A stretch of 7,259 nt of DNA from Desulfobacteria bacterium. Its GTDB lineage: Bacteria; Desulfobacterota; Desulfobacteria; Desulfobacterales; C00003060. The stretch's first letter is position 1, and each line of letters begins with the position of its first letter. This document shows positions 1 to 5,907 of the stretch, in pieces. The stretch spans positions 1-7,259 of the forward strand of contig JAQYWL010000527.1 in the NCBI GenBank assembly GCA_030145035.1, in the 5' to 3' direction. Position numbers and translations under genes: made by a program. The notes beneath the pieces were generated by a model. The model did not search any database and was not told the DNA's origin. It saw only the letters and a program-made list of their open reading frames with translations.

Positions 1-23
1 GCTGAATAGAAAAGGAAATGGTC

Positions 24-44
24 ATTCAAAGTTCGACATTGGCT
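24..44. repeat. Short heptad run (ATTCAAA/GTTCGAC type)
   Basis: Three adjacent 7-mers, ATTCAAA, GTTCGAC and ATTGGCT, keep the same frame and the same consensus (RTTSRAN) as the longer run at 91-132. It is probably an outlying or decayed part of the same repeat family. The number of units is small, so chance similarity is possible. Confidence 0.4.
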
Positions 45-90
45 TTTTTATTCGATTTTATAATAATTTGAGGAGCGGAGCGACATCATT

Positions 91-132
91 ATTCGACATT
101 CGACGTTCAATGTTCGATGTTGGACGTTCATC
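91..132. repeat. Six-unit heptad array (ATTCGAC/GTTCRAY)
   Basis: Six contiguous 7-mers read ATTCGAC, ATTCGAC, GTTCAAT, GTTCGAT, GTTGGAC, GTTCATC. The first two are identical, and the rest keep T at positions 2-3 with substitutions elsewhere. No unique spacers separate the units, so this is not a CRISPR. The period of 7 with drifting units resembles the low-complexity heptanucleotide repeats found between genes in some bacteria. No function can be read from it. Confidence 0.75.
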
Positions 133-141
133 TCCTACCTG

Positions 142-176
142 GGTTGAGCGGTTCAACGTTCACGGTTCACGGTTGA
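142..176. repeat. Five-unit heptad array (CGGTTCA type)
   Basis: In-phase 7-mers CGGTTCA (149-155), ACGTTCA (156-162), CGGTTCA (163-169) and CGGTTGA (170-176) follow a degenerate GGTTGAG at 142-148. The GGTTCA core is the same one that fills the left arm of the MITE-like element at 5688-5846, so the two regions share repeat vocabulary. Confidence 0.65.
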
Positions 177-205
177 AGAGCCCTAACTGGCTGTTAGCAA
201 AAGGA

Positions 206-215
206 TGACGCGTCA
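206..215. other. 10-bp perfect palindrome TGACGCGTCA
   Basis: TGACGCGTCA is its own reverse complement. It lies in the non-repetitive gap between two heptad arrays, about 110 bp upstream of the first gene. A palindrome of this length could be a dimeric regulator site or could be chance. No second copy was noticed elsewhere in the window. Confidence 0.25.
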
Positions 216-223
216 ATAAAGAA

Positions 224-293
224 AGTTCACCGTTCAAAGTTCATAGGTTCAAAGGTTGTCAACCCTGAACCGTGAACCCTGAACCTGGAACCG
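224..293. repeat. Inverted heptad half-arrays (five + five units)
   Basis: Five units of GTTCA type (AGTTCAC, CGTTCAA, AGTTCAT, AGGTTCA, AAGGTTG; 224-258) are followed directly by five complementary-type units (TCAACCC, TGAACCG, TGAACCC, TGAACCT, GGAACCG; 259-293). The junction is the perfect palindrome GGTTG-T-CAACC (254-264). RNA or single-stranded DNA from this block could form a long imperfect hairpin ending about 30 nt before the start of the lytic transglycosylase-like gene. The layout matches the interior of the element at 5688-5846. I found no flanking target duplication here. Confidence 0.65.
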
Positions 294-323
294 ATCACTT
301 TAGGTTCTAGTTGGGCAAAGGGA

Positions 324-2828
324 ATGATAGCTACGGCCCGGAAAAACATGATATCCATCAGATATATGCCACAGATCTTCTGTGCTGTCTCAATACTCTT
401 TGGCATCTTTATCCAACCAAACATTACACTGGCCGCAACTACGAGTGACACCCCACGTTATGCCACCAGTTTCTTCTCTCTCACCGACCTGGAACGTGTG
501 AAACAGGTTAATCTGGAACTTTCCGCGATTCTGCGGACCTATCCAACAATAAAGGTTTTCAACATAAAATGTATACCGGTTAAATCCAAGGGGAAAAAAT
601 ATTTCCGTAGTATCGTTGTTACAGACCAAAAGGGGCTGTATGCACTGAAAAAGAGGGAACATGAAATTGGCAGGCTGTTAGAACAGAAGGCCTTGAGGGT
701 ATATGGTTTGACCATTGATGCAAAGCGTTGGGCATATCGGCTTGAGAAGCCGATCCCCATGAGAAAGCCTAAAGTTATCCCTCTGCGCAATTATGACAAG
801 ATCGATATACCCGGAGCCAGGGACAAAAAAAAGCGTTTTGTGATTTTGATAAGAAAATTTGCCGGTCTCCATGAAGCCAACCAATTTTGCCGGAAACTCG
901 GGTCAAAAGGTATTGAGGTGATACTCGGATATCCTCGCAAGATTACAAGCGGCAGGAATGGGAGGAAGATCGACCGGGCCCCCTTCCGTATTTTTCTTAA
1001 GAATCTTGAGGGTACGGACCTTCTTTTCAAAAGTGTTCGCGAAGGAGACGAATATGTGAGGAAGAACAAAATAGACTTACGAGAAAAGATAGGGACATGG
1101 GCCTGGAAAATTTGTGATGCCGGATACAGTTGGCAGCTAATTCCCAAAAGGAAAGATAATCTCCTCCTCGGTTCTTTCCGGCTTGATCAGTTACCATCCA
1201 AAAAGGAACAGCTTAAGCCATACCTTGATGCCTTGGAAGAGAGAGGGATTCCATTCTATTTGACTACTGTAAGTGTAGATAAACGGACTTACCTGAGGGT
1301 AGTCCATATCGTTGCGGATGAATTACAAACCCAGATCGATATGGCGTTGGGAAGATTGGCTGAAGAGATCAACGATTTTTCCGTGGAATTAGGAAAAGAG
1401 TTTAATATTCGTCCAAAGAAGATACCAAAAGATGATCCGCTTGAAGGAGCAAAATTCACCCTGGACGATTTGTTAATGAGTGTATCTAAGGGAGGATATG
1501 GATTTCTTGAGGAAGAGACCGTCGGCCGGCGACAGAAAGGGGCTCCATTTTCTCTCGCATCAAAGGTGAATGGACTTCCGGTTAACGTGCGTGATCTTTT
1601 CATAGAACTTTTTTTGCCACGGATTCGCCCACTGCAAAATGACCTGAGAGGGAAAAATATGATCGGCCTGAAGGTCATTAAGATATCCATGCCTGGCAAG
1701 GGGGAATATACCTGTTTTGCGATTGAAGAAAACTACCAGGGGGAACACGTACCTCTTGCTGAAAAACTTAAAGCGACCGGGAAAATTCTTGGTTTTTTTG
1801 TCTACCGGCAAAACGACAAGGCAGACCTGAACCAATTGGCACAACTCGCTGCAAAAGATGAAATTAGAAGGCGGCAAGCCGAGGCTATGGATATCGTCAG
1901 ATTAGAAAAGGATGAGGCCAGGCAGCGATTAGCTCTGGAGGCCGCGGAAAAGATGGCTCTCCGCCGGAAATTTACAGGCATCCAATACATTATTGACAAT
2001 TTTGGTTACAGCCAACATCTACATCCTGTTATCTTACATAAAGATACCCTGGATAATTTTTCTTTTGTCGATGAGGCTATAAACAGCATTGACCTTACAG
2101 ACTATCCAGACCTCTCGCCTACAATAAAGGCTTTGATGTGGGCCGAAAGTTCCGGAAATTCGCGCGCGATATCGAGTAGAAATGCACGGGGCCTACTTCA
2201 AGTAACACTAAAGGGCTATCTGCATACTCGCAGAAAATTTGCGGAATTAATCAGAATGGCTGAGAGGGCGGAAATGGTAGAAAGGGACGGACATTTGTCA
2301 CAAGCACAAGAGATTTTTCCGCTTCCAAGTCGAAGGCTTCTTGAAAATGCCTGGCGACTGGTGGATCCGAGTACCGGTTACAAGGAAGCGGCAAAAGACC
2401 CGAGATTAAATATCTGCGAAGGGACCCTTCAGTTTTTGATAGATTATACCTTCTTTTCTCAACGATATATGAAAGCAAAACCAAAGGGGAAACGGTCTCT
2501 TTACTATCCATACCAATTAAAACGCAAAGAGAAAGATTATTATCCTGATGAAAAGAACATACTTGACGCGGAAATCGCTGCAATGGCGTCTTACAATTGC
2601 GGACGCTACGGAGTGATAAGGGCCATAAAAAGGAAAGGAAAGAATTTCATACGGGCGCTTCCTATTCAAACCCGGCAACACCTGGGCAATTACTTCATAA
2701 CAAAACTAAGCCTGGATGAAAAGTATCTCGCGGAATACAAGACATATACAAATCATGACATTACGGTAAAGTCTCCACGGGAGCCATACCGTTTCAGAGG
2801 CAAGATCCGTGAGGTTGCACAAAAATGA
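324..2828 (+). CDS. Exported lytic transglycosylase-like protein with SPOR-like segments and a C-terminal GH23/SLT domain
   Basis: This probably cleaves peptidoglycan glycan strands in the periplasm. A basic start and hydrophobic stretch (about residues 17-37) ending ...ITLA|AT resembles a Sec signal peptide cleaved near residue 37 or 38. Residues 170-240 and especially 280-345 (LLLGSF..., then ...RTYLRVVHIVAD) look like SPOR modules, which bind denuded glycan. Residues 503-548 form a charged helix, possibly a coiled coil. The C-terminal domain has SLT hallmarks: W-A-E608-S-S-G-N with the expected catalytic Glu, ARGLLQVT (621-628), DPRLNICEG (692-700) and ASYNCG (755-760, usually YNAG). About 65 residues separate LLQVT from the DPxxN motif, more than in compact SLT domains, so an insertion is likely. 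The protein is very Lys/Arg-rich. The start is uncertain: ATG 324 has AAAGGGA almost touching it and GGG eight bases upstream, and Met9 (348) would give a shorter signal peptide. The family assignment is firm for the SLT domain and tentative for SPOR. Confidence 0.85.
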   Translation: MIATARKNMISIRYMPQIFCAVSILFGIFIQPNITLAATTSDTPRYATSFFSLTDLERVKQVNLELSAILRTYPTIKVFNIKCIPVKSKGKKYFRSIVVTDQKGLYALKKREHEIGRLLEQKALRVYGLTIDAKRWAYRLEKPIPMRKPKVIPLRNYDKIDIPGARDKKKRFVILIRKFAGLHEANQFCRKLGSKGIEVILGYPRKITSGRNGRKIDRAPFRIFLKNLEGTDLLFKSVREGDEYVRKNKIDLREKIGTWAWKICDAGYSWQLIPKRKDNLLLGSFRLDQLPSKKEQLKPYLDALEERGIPFYLTTVSVDKRTYLRVVHIVADELQTQIDMALGRLAEEINDFSVELGKEFNIRPKKIPKDDPLEGAKFTLDDLLMSVSKGGYGFLEEETVGRRQKGAPFSLASKVNGLPVNVRDLFIELFLPRIRPLQNDLRGKNMIGLKVIKISMPGKGEYTCFAIEENYQGEHVPLAEKLKATGKILGFFVYRQNDKADLNQLAQLAAKDEIRRRQAEAMDIVRLEKDEARQRLALEAAEKMALRRKFTGIQYIIDNFGYSQHLHPVILHKDTLDNFSFVDEAINSIDLTDYPDLSPTIKALMWAESSGNSRAISSRNARGLLQVTLKGYLHTRRKFAELIRMAERAEMVERDGHLSQAQEIFPLPSRRLLENAWRLVDPSTGYKEAAKDPRLNICEGTLQFLIDYTFFSQRYMKAKPKGKRSLYYPYQLKRKEKDYYPDEKNILDAEIAAMASYNCGRYGVIRAIKRKGKNFIRALPIQTRQHLGNYFITKLSLDEKYLAEYKTYTNHDITVKSPREPYRFRGKIREVAQK

Positions 2829-2838
2829 GTGGCAGGCT

Positions 2839-2859
2839 GGTTGGGAATACTACTCAACC
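2839..2859. terminator. Weak hairpin between convergent genes
   Basis: GGTTGGG (2839-2845) can pair with CTCAACC (2853-2859, including one G-U pair) around a 7-nt loop, inside the 47-bp gap between the two convergent stop codons. No run of T follows on either strand, so an intrinsic terminator is only suggested by position. It could serve both genes or be incidental. Confidence 0.3.
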
Positions 2860-2875
2860 CTTGCGAAATTCGAGA

Positions 2876-5611
2876 TCAAATCGAACACAAGGCTTCCATC
2901 CTGCCGCACAGGGGCCTGTATGGACAATACTGGCATGCCCTCTCTTGGTCGAGACCATCTGAGACGGGATATGGCTCTGCCCTGAATTGACCGGATGCAA
3001 GCACCTTGCCTAAACGTGCCACAGCTTCTTTCCACCTCTTCAGAACCTGGTCCCAGCTTCCTCCTGTTGGAGTAAGCTCCTTATGGGTAACCGCAGATGG
3101 TGTTTTCAGGGTTATATATCCGCCTGATATGTGCACGTCTGGTCCGAGCTCTTTTTCGACTTCGGCAATCCGGTGCTCTTTGGCAGCTTGCACATAGGCC
3201 GGGATCTGGGGGTCAATAAGATATTCGACCACAGCGTGTCTGGTGGGATGTTCTCCGCTCTTGTAGTCCCACAACACGAAGCCCTTGTCTTTGTGATAAT
3301 CGATTCTATCTATACGGCCGGAAACAGAAAAGGGCCAGCCGGGAAATGTGAGCCCGTCAAAAGAAGATTCTTCGCACAACCAGAGCCAACCTTCGTCAAG
3401 GCGCTGTAGTTCAAGGTCTAACCACTGGGTCAGTAAGCCTGGCACTTCACTCCTGTCACCTATCCATCTGCGGCGTTCCACTGTCCAGCCGTGCCGGCCC
3501 AAAGCGTCTTTGCCCGTGTGGCGAGCCTCGCCGCGACCGGATGATGATACCAGCGCCTCGTCCGAACAGGCCTTGAGGAGCGTCTCCATGGCTGCCCTGT
3601 CCGTTTTTCCGGCCAGGCCTTTATCACGACACCTACGGGTGAAAAGGGCTAAGACCTTGTGGAGACGGTTTCCGCGGTCAAGGGGTGAGATTCCAATGAT
3701 CAGTTCATCGAGCGGGAAGACCTGTAGGATAGTTTCTGCATAGAATCGGAATGGACAGACAAAGGCAGTAGAAAGGTGGGAGACAGACACGGTCTTGGAG
3801 AGAAGATGACCTTCAACCGGAGGATCAGCCGGCGGGAACATGGCAGGGCGCTCCAGACCTTTCTTGGCCCGTTGAAGCCATGCTGCCCGTGCCCAGACTG
3901 CGTCCGGTGCATTCCAGACATCGATTACATGGTGTGTCTCTTCAGCGACGGCCTGAGCCCAGAAGGCGGATGGAGCAAGGGGTTCGGCCGACTCTTCCTC
4001 GGGCCGAATCAGCGTGACATGAGGAGCGCATGCAAGAAGGTGGCGGAAGGCTTCCTGGGCGAACGTGAACTGACTTTCAGCCGTTGCTCCCTGGACCCGA
4101 TGGCGCTCCCACACATCAAGGAAGGGAAGGGGACGAACAGACCTTGGAAGACTGCCGGCTGAAAGGCCAAGCACGTAAAGCTTTTCAAAGCTAAGCCCTC
4201 TGGACTCTATGATTCCCAGGACCTGAATACCTGCCTCCTCACTCCCACGGATATGCACCAGCTCCTCAGAGAGGAGGTGGTGCAGAACACCCATGAAGTC
4301 CGTAAGACCCATGTACGTTCCTTTCAGGTCCTCCCGGATGCGGTTCAATGTGGTCCTTAAGTGCCGCCAGGCACCTGTGTCTGCTTCATCTATAGTCACG
4401 GGAAAGCCAACTGCATCAAAGAATGTTTTTAGGGTACGGACCCACTCGGAACCAGTGCGAGCCGATACTTGCACAAAGGCGCGCAAGGCTTCCTCAAGCG
4501 TTGGCTCGCCTCCGTTCAAGAGCGCAAGCAGCTCAGGGGATTGAATTGAAAGTGCCTGCAAGAGAGGACGGAGGCCTGCGTCGATTCCCTGTGTACGCCA
4601 CACACAGTCTGCCCGGGCTATTCGATCCCGCCCTGTTGCCCACCGGCCATAATAAGATGAAAGGAGCATGGAAAGCAGCAGGCTGCGAGGTTCCTCCCGT
4701 GCCCAGAAGCTCAGAGGAAGAAGTCCGGCTTGAATTAGCGATCTTTTTAGCAGGGGTGTTCCCATGGAGATGTTATATGCGGACAGGTTTTGATCAAGCG
4801 CCTCTCCCATAATTTCCCGAAAAGCCTGTCTTATGTATGGTGCGTAGATTTCAGTATCTGGCACCACTACTCCGATGCGGTTCAGAGGAATGGTCTGCGC
4901 ATCCATGACCAATTGCCGAGTCAACCATGCCACCTCCTGTTTTCGGCTTGGCATAACCACCCCCTCTCTCTTTTCAGGGGTGCCCGCGGAAAGGTCGATC
5001 CGTCTCACCGCACATACGCTTGCCAGGCATTCAAAGAGCGCTTCTTCAATTGGGGCAGGGGCTTCAAAGGCAGATAGAACGACAGTCTCCGGCTTCGATA
5101 CGGCGCCTTCTCGGATGGCCCGGGCAAGGTGCATAGGCAAAAGAGCAGGGTGAAAGCTTTTAAGGTCCTTGACCAGAGTCTCGAAGGTCTGCATTATCTC
5201 CTGGCGCCATGCAAGGAGCGGTGTGGCGGATGCTGCCGGGCCTTGAGTGGGAAGGCCGTGCCGGACCAGGACCGCATATGCTTCATTTAGGGCCTGAAAT
5301 AACATCAAATCAGGCAGGAATGGCTCTGGTGGCGGCACGCGGCTTGATGCCTCCTTCCACAACGCGAGACAGCTCAGGTAGGATAGCGGACGTGTTGAAG
5401 GCCAGGTCATATTCCAGGCTTTCCAGATCCAGGCATTCAGGGTCAGGATATCCGGTGAAGCCCAACCCATCTTGCCAGCGGCCATCCGGGACTCCCTGTA
5501 CCGGTGCTTGAGATGACGGGCAAGGCGACCTCCAGAGGTGAGGATCAATGTGCCTGGCTGGCATGCAGAAAGGACTGCGGTCTGGAAGTCTTCGTTATTG
5601 TGGTAGGCCAT
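2876..5611 (-). CDS. AddB-like PD-(D/E)XK nuclease/inactivated-helicase repair protein (TIGR03623-like)
   Basis: This is likely the nuclease subunit of an AddAB/RecBCD-type enzyme that processes double-strand DNA ends for recombinational repair in the cytoplasm. The N-terminus (TLILTSGGRLARHLKHRY, 21-38) sits where a Walker A loop would be but lacks GKT, so ATPase activity is probably lost. Residues 464-490 (VLGIIESRGLSFEKLYVLGLSAGSLP) match the AddB/UvrD-type motif that precedes the nuclease. The C-terminal nuclease has RGNRLH651, GRID768RID771, the WD782YK784SG core and Q802 in DPQIPAY. Cys619 (VCPFRFYAE) together with C893-x2-C896-x5-C902 forms the four-cysteine Fe-S staple typical of AddB. 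The start at MAYHNNED fits the family, although no clear Shine-Dalgarno precedes it. The AddA/UvrD-like partner often adjacent in this family is not next to it: the gene is convergent with the transglycosylase gene and divergent from the epimerase gene. The reading frame is intact at 911 residues. The exact orthologue type (AddB proper or the separate 'probable DNA repair protein' family) is not settled here. Confidence 0.85.
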   Translation of the reverse strand: MAYHNNEDFQTAVLSACQPGTLILTSGGRLARHLKHRYRESRMAAGKMGWASPDILTLNAWIWKAWNMTWPSTRPLSYLSCLALWKEASSRVPPPEPFLPDLMLFQALNEAYAVLVRHGLPTQGPAASATPLLAWRQEIMQTFETLVKDLKSFHPALLPMHLARAIREGAVSKPETVVLSAFEAPAPIEEALFECLASVCAVRRIDLSAGTPEKREGVVMPSRKQEVAWLTRQLVMDAQTIPLNRIGVVVPDTEIYAPYIRQAFREIMGEALDQNLSAYNISMGTPLLKRSLIQAGLLPLSFWAREEPRSLLLSMLLSSYYGRWATGRDRIARADCVWRTQGIDAGLRPLLQALSIQSPELLALLNGGEPTLEEALRAFVQVSARTGSEWVRTLKTFFDAVGFPVTIDEADTGAWRHLRTTLNRIREDLKGTYMGLTDFMGVLHHLLSEELVHIRGSEEAGIQVLGIIESRGLSFEKLYVLGLSAGSLPRSVRPLPFLDVWERHRVQGATAESQFTFAQEAFRHLLACAPHVTLIRPEEESAEPLAPSAFWAQAVAEETHHVIDVWNAPDAVWARAAWLQRAKKGLERPAMFPPADPPVEGHLLSKTVSVSHLSTAFVCPFRFYAETILQVFPLDELIIGISPLDRGNRLHKVLALFTRRCRDKGLAGKTDRAAMETLLKACSDEALVSSSGRGEARHTGKDALGRHGWTVERRRWIGDRSEVPGLLTQWLDLELQRLDEGWLWLCEESSFDGLTFPGWPFSVSGRIDRIDYHKDKGFVLWDYKSGEHPTRHAVVEYLIDPQIPAYVQAAKEHRIAEVEKELGPDVHISGGYITLKTPSAVTHKELTPTGGSWDQVLKRWKEAVARLGKVLASGQFRAEPYPVSDGLDQERACQYCPYRPLCGRMEALCSI

Positions 5612-5653
5612 CAGGAATTGTGCCGAAATTATTGAAAATAAGTATAGGATGTC
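5612..5653. other. Short leader of the AddB-like gene
   Basis: This A/T-rich stretch lies between the start codon of the leftward gene and the rightward promoter. On the minus strand a TATACT hexamer (5641-5646) lies about 30 nt upstream of the start codon and could be a -10 box, but I find no matching -35. No obvious ribosome binding site is visible. Confidence 0.35.
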
Positions 5654-5683
5654 TTGACAAATCGAGTTTTCTTACATTACAAT
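5654..5683 (+). promoter_or_regulatory. Sigma70-type promoter reading towards the epimerase gene
   Basis: A perfect -35 TTGACA (5654-5659) and a 5/6 -10 TACAAT (5678-5683) are separated by 18 bp. Transcription would begin near 5690, at the edge of the inserted element at 5688-5846, giving a leader of roughly 215 nt before ATG 5908. The -10 hexamer overlaps the left copy of the 8-bp duplication CAATTTTC (5680-5687). Without the element, the same promoter would have had a leader of about 50 nt. Confidence 0.6.
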
Positions 5684-5687
5684 TTTC

Positions 5688-5846
5688 GTAACTACTCAGG
5701 TTGTCAGGTTCACGGTTCAAGATAAAAAGGTTCAACGGTTCAAGGGTTCAGCGGTTCAGGGGTTAACCGTGAACCTTGGAACAGTGAACCTTGGAACAGT
5801 GAACCTTGGAACTTTGAACCTTGGAACTTTGAACCTGAGTAGTTAC
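5688..5846. mobile_element. 159-bp MITE-like element with 15-bp inverted termini and 8-bp target duplication
   Basis: The left end GTAACTACTCAGGTT (5688-5702) is the exact reverse complement of the right end (5832-5846). Immediately outside lie identical 8-mers CAATTTTC at 5680-5687 and 5847-5854, the expected target site duplication. There is no coding capacity for a transposase. The interior is near-palindromic: GGTTCA units occur on the left (starts 5707, 5714, 5729, 5737, 5745, 5753) and TGAACC units on the right (starts 5770, 5785, 5800, 5815, 5830), meeting at GGTTAACC (5761-5768). Termini beginning GTAA with 8-bp duplications are features of the IS66 family, so mobilisation by an IS66-like transposase is a reasonable inference, not proven. 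The element lies in the predicted 5' leader of the epimerase gene and could fold as a long RNA hairpin. Confidence 0.8.
5770..5829. repeat. Four tandem 15-mers inside the MITE-like element
   Basis: The unit TGAACCTTGGAACAG occurs twice (5770-5784, 5785-5799). It is followed by two copies with the ending ACTT in place of ACAG (5800-5814, 5815-5829), and then a fifth start at 5830 that runs into the terminal repeat. The 15-nt period equals one 7-mer plus one 8-mer, in keeping with the mixed 7/8 spacing of GGTTCA in the left arm. The pairwise identity (1=2, 3=4) points to recent stepwise duplication. Confidence 0.85.
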
Positions 5847-5889
5847 CAATTTTCTATATGTGAGTTCAAGTGAGTATATTTTCTGATCG

Positions 5890-5895
5890 AAAGGA
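5890..5895 (+). promoter_or_regulatory. Ribosome binding site of the epimerase gene
   Basis: AAAGGA lies 12 nt before ATG 5908, slightly farther than usual. A second purine run, AAGAAAG, lies closer to the start. It supports ATG 5908, which also places the Rossmann GGAGFIG motif at the normal distance from the N-terminus. Confidence 0.5.
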
Positions 5896-5907
5896 TAAGA
5901 AAGAACA

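Larger units (their letters stand above)
1..323. other. Gene-free 5' intergenic region rich in heptad repeats
   Basis: I see no credible coding region. The stretch is built of short repeats with a 7-nt period based on GTTCA, GTTCGAC and ATTCGAC. Runs lie at 24-44, 91-132, 142-176 and 224-293, separated by unrelated sequence such as the A/T-rich block 45-70. A 10-bp perfect palindrome, TGACGCGTCA, lies at 206-215 between two runs. A small hairpin with 5-bp arms (CTAAC 183-187, GTTAG 193-197) is also present. A TATAAT occurs at 59-64 but has no acceptable -35 box, so I call no promoter for the downstream gene. I found no clear terminal inverted repeats or target duplication here, unlike the two elements further right. 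Confidence 0.75.

Noticed and set aside
59..64. TATAAT as a promoter -10 for the transglycosylase gene
   Set aside because: No credible -35 lies at 16-19 bp, and it is 260 bp from the start codon across repeat arrays.
91..293. Possible CRISPR array
   Set aside because: The repeats are 7-8 nt units directly abutting each other, with no 20-40 nt repeats or unique spacers and no cas genes.
180..316. Possible element bounded by GCCCTAACTGG (180-190) and CTAGTTGGGC (307-316)
   Set aside because: The two ends match only with a gap and a mismatch, and no flanking direct repeat is present.
227..451. Minus-strand frame of 74 codons over the heptad array
   Set aside because: It is antisense to the signal peptide region and runs into repeat DNA. 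It has no family features.
3006..5511. Several plus-strand frames of 60-130 codons
   Set aside because: All are antisense to the intact AddB-like gene, whose motifs are clear.
5641..5646. TATACT on the minus strand as promoter of the AddB-like gene
   Set aside because: It is well placed, but no acceptable -35 hexamer is found at 16-18 bp. It is noted only in the leader description.
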